Both the position numbers and the translations under genes were made by a program. A DNA stretch of 64,000 nucleotides from Oscheius tipulae (taxonomy: Eukaryota > Nematoda > Chromadorea > Rhabditida > Rhabditidae). The notes beneath the pieces were generated by a model. The model worked only from the letters and a program-made list of their open reading frames with translations. It ran no database searches and was not told the DNA's origin. Below are positions 61,189 to 64,000 of this stretch, one piece after another; the stretch's first letter is position 1; each line of letters starts with the position of its first letter. The stretch is taken from the NCBI GenBank assembly GCA_037178975.1, contig JASJZH010000005.1, positions 5,890,001-5,954,000 of the forward strand. The letters are read 5' to 3'.

Positions 61189-62579
61189 TCACGCCTTCAT
61201 CTCTTGAATCTGCTTTATCAGATAGGCTTTCTCGTCGTTGAACTGCTCATCGTCGGTACGATCGTTGTGGAATTGCGCTAGGAAATCAACCTAAATTTGA
61301 ACGTTTTCGAAGGTATACGAAAAAAAAAACTAACCAACTTGTCCCTATTTCTTAGCAAAATATCAGCAATCGGTCTAGGCTTATTGGGATTCGCGACGAA
61401 TACCTGAAACGGTGTAATTGGACGGAGAAACGACGAAAAAGGTGCGAAATACGTTATTTAATCCTCAAAAACATGTTTTAGGTCCTCTTGTCCATAATTT
61501 GAGACAACAAGGAACTCAACCCACCTTGAAGACGTGGAAGGCCTCAAACTGAATGTTTCGGCTTTTCTCCCGCAACAACTCCATCATAAGCTTTAAATTT
61601 TCCGGATTTGAAATGTACTTTGTCATCACATTGAAATTATGCCTATCAAGAAGTAGTTCACCGAGGAGCTGCAAGTTTCGATAAAAAAAGGAAAATAAGA
61701 AAAGTACCTTCAAGGATTGCCGTCTGACGACGTAGTTCTCGGACATTAGAAGCTTCTGATACGCGATGAAGAACCTATCGTAATTCGCGTCGAGGAATTC
61801 AGCACAGAGGGTTTTGTGCTTCGTGATGAGGTCCTTGAAAGTCGAAAAGGCATCAGAAGCTATGTCGAATGAGGACAGTTCCACATAGTCAAAGAATTTG
61901 TAAAAGTTCTCATGTTGAATGACAATCTGGATTGAATGAAAGTTGAAAAAAAGGAAAAGAGCATACCTTGGCCAAAATGTCGTGACGGATGCACTCACGG
62001 AGCATGTTCCCACAGGTCATGGCGATGTCGGTGTTGTCGTACCTTAATTGATGTAAATTACAACGACTCTTAGAAAGAAATTGACAAAAAGAAGGAGAAG
62101 ATGGCTCACCCATTGAGAAGAGTGATGAGAATCTCGGGTCGAAGGCCAAGATACTCGACAGTCGGTGATCGTGTTCCAATCTGACGCCGGAGTAGATTGT
62201 TGAAAATCTGAGCCACGTCCTTTTTACTCTCGAAATCGAGTCGGGCCAGATGCTTGATCAGAAGTGGTAGCACACCGGCTCCGTAGGTTTCCTGAGCCAG
62301 TTGAGCAACCTGCTCACTGCTTGGCTCCTGCCCTTCCTGTCCGTAAATGAAGCCCTTGACCAGCTGGAGCCATTTGTTTACATCTTCGACGGCCTTGTCC
62401 AACTTCTTGTCTCCCTAAAACGATGTTTACAGTGAGCACAAACAAAATATTTTGATGCCTTTTAGGGAGAAGTTTTAGGAACCGACCTTATTGCTATCGA
62501 TGACCTGAAGGGCTTCTTTTAGGTTTTTGATAACATCAGCAGGAGACTTGTGGGACTTTCCGAATATACGGAGAGCCAT
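61189..62579 (-). CDS. mop-25: MO25/CAB39 scaffold protein
   Basis: Armadillo-like scaffold that activates LKB1 and STE20-family kinases (STRAD, MST4, SPAK/OSR1). Minus-strand exons 62579-62487, 62414-62110, 62042-61967, 61926-61708, 61668-61525, 61403-61335 and 61290-61189 give 335 aa, the usual family length. Landmarks: [115 protein letters not shown] and the C-terminal [12 protein letters not shown]. An acceptor (ATTGCAG) lies about 18 nt upstream of the ATG on the minus strand, so the leader is spliced or trans-spliced. Confidence 0.96.
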
Positions 62580-64000
62580 AGGGTGTCTTTGTGGTTAATA
62601 CCTGCAATTTGACGCGATAAAAAGTAGGAAAAGCAAAGAATAAGTGTCTGTACTGCAGTCGTAACCGATTATGGTGAGAATCAATCGATTTTTGGAGCGT
62701 GATAGGGCATATGAACACAAAGAGAGACCTGGGCGGCATAAATGTTGCACTCGTCGGTGCCTTCCAAACACAAATATAGTTGGGAGACAGTGATGCGAAA
62801 ACCTGTTTCGCCGACAGGCACACTGCAAAAAAAGGAGCTCGCGAGCCACGACGGAGGAATATTTTGAAAAGAGTCTTTTTCTGTCTCGCCCACACTTCTT
62901 TTCAGCCAGTGGCAGAGAATTGAAAAATACGTCGGCGCGCTCCGTGCGGGAATAAAAATGGCAAAAGAAGGAGATCTATCTTGAGAACAGTGAAATTTTG
63001 TGGAATGACTCATGAACAACGGCAAACATCCCTCATAATGATATTTCCAATGGAAGTTTGTGAAAAAGCGCGATTTTTCAAAAGAGATCAACAAAAGGTC
63101 TAGGGGAATGAAGCAATTTTATCACGAGTTTCTGAGTGCGAATGAATTGACAAATAGATCGGATATGGAAATGACCAGTTGTGCGTTATTAGGACAAAAG
63201 CTAGGCTGGGGACTGGTCGAGAGCGGCAACACACGAAGCAGGAAGGTCAATAGCGGGCACATTTGTGGACGGGGGTTGCAGAAAAAGGTCGCAAACGGGA
63301 ACAAGGCCAGAGGGCCAAGAGGCGAAAATTATGGTCAGGCCAATTTGAAACGGAGAGAAATGACGTGGGGAGCCGTAAACAGAAAACCGGGAGCATAAAA
63401 CGCGAATGGAAGTGGCGACAACCGCTTCCACCGACGTTCAAAATGGAAGACTTTGTCACTCTCTCGCCGGTGGAGAGCACAGACAAGGCACGGGGCGGTT
63501 GTTAAAGGGCGGCCGGCTTGGGCGGTAGGTTTCGAAGCGAGCAGTTTTTTGAGCGGAAACAATGCTTTTTCGCTAGAAAGTTGTGGGAGCCAAATATGTT
63601 TAGTGTTACTATGTAAACGAATGATTTTTTTTTACACAGCTTCTATTAAAAGCAACTGAATATGCTTGGAACAGGAAGAAAACGGAAAGAAAGTGGAAAG
63701 GAAACAGAAAGGCTGGTAGAATGAGAAAAAAAGTGTTGGAAGCTTAAATTTTCGAATTCACTTCGGGACCGCCTCAAAATGCCGTCAGACCTTCTCGTCT
63801 TTTTCCTACCCTTGAACCTGCTTGCTTCGGCCTTTTACGCCTTTTCTGCTTGCTGTTCGTTTTCTGTAGCGTGAAAAAACCCTGGAAACGTCCATCTAAT
63901 GTGCAGACACAATGATTCTCAATTGAAAACCTTCGCTCGGCGAGAGGGCAGAAAACCGTGCAGCAAACGTGCTGCTTTTCGAATTTTTGCTCGTTCAAAC
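62580..64000. other. Right edge, upstream of MO25; no gene supported
   Basis: Probably MO25 regulatory sequence. Several overlapping frames on both strands at 63200-63560 are open in a GC-richer stretch, but none resembles a known family. Confidence 0.4.

Noticed and set aside
63060-63562. Overlapping open frames on both strands near the right edge
   Set aside because: Composition-driven; basic/Gly-rich translations without family resemblance.

Overview
This window is nuclear DNA from a nematode. The evidence is many genes split by short introns (about 30-60 nt) with T-rich ends in TTTCAG, a barrier-to-autointegration factor almost identical to the Caenorhabditis protein, an innexin, a lamin-type cytoplasmic intermediate filament protein, a lineage-type receptor tyrosine kinase, and closely spaced same-strand genes with a splice acceptor just before the ATG, as expected for SL trans-splicing. 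Base composition is moderate, so very AT-rich genera are unlikely. I cannot name the genus.

Layout. 0.65-0.96 kb (+) BAF. 1.17-2.16 kb an inverted-repeat transposon with a 245-bp MITE inside one arm; a second copy lies at 41.5-42.17 kb in the opposite orientation. 2.6-3.6 kb (-) profilin. 5.5-8.7 kb (+) two tandem receptor ectodomain cassettes upstream of one transmembrane/tyrosine kinase module. 8.9-9.7 kb (+) a secreted cysteine-containing protein. 10.9-13.3 kb (+) TM9SF2. 14.0-16.7 kb (+) the SWI/SNF core subunit SMARCC/SWSN-1. 17.0-17.8 kb (+) ESCRT-I VPS37. 17.9-19.05 kb a decayed, probably hAT-like, transposase. 19.2-21.8 kb (-) intermediate filament gene with a tRNA-Arg(TCG) in an intron. 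23.4-30.4 kb (-) proteasome activator PSME4/PA200. 31.3-36.3 kb (+) a run of four tightly packed genes (two tandem DUF2358/C6orf136-like paralogues, UQCRC2, PPP4R2) that looks like an operon. 36.5-38.4 kb (-) innexin. 42.8-56.0 kb (-) one long C2+RGS gene (RGS-7/RGS3 type) with several possible alternative first exons. 58.3-59.7 kb (-) glycogenin. 61.2-62.6 kb (-) MO25/CAB39.

Most genes are conserved housekeeping genes with no shared pathway. Exon models were built by hand: each join was checked for splice sites, reading phase and, where a family was recognised, continuity of conserved blocks. Four introns needed a GC donor instead of GT to keep a conserved frame. Two observations stand out: the receptor kinase locus, where two complete signal-peptide plus ectodomain cassettes end in the same splice phase before a single kinase module, and the cluster of GC-AG introns, two of which share the unusual donor GCTCGT.
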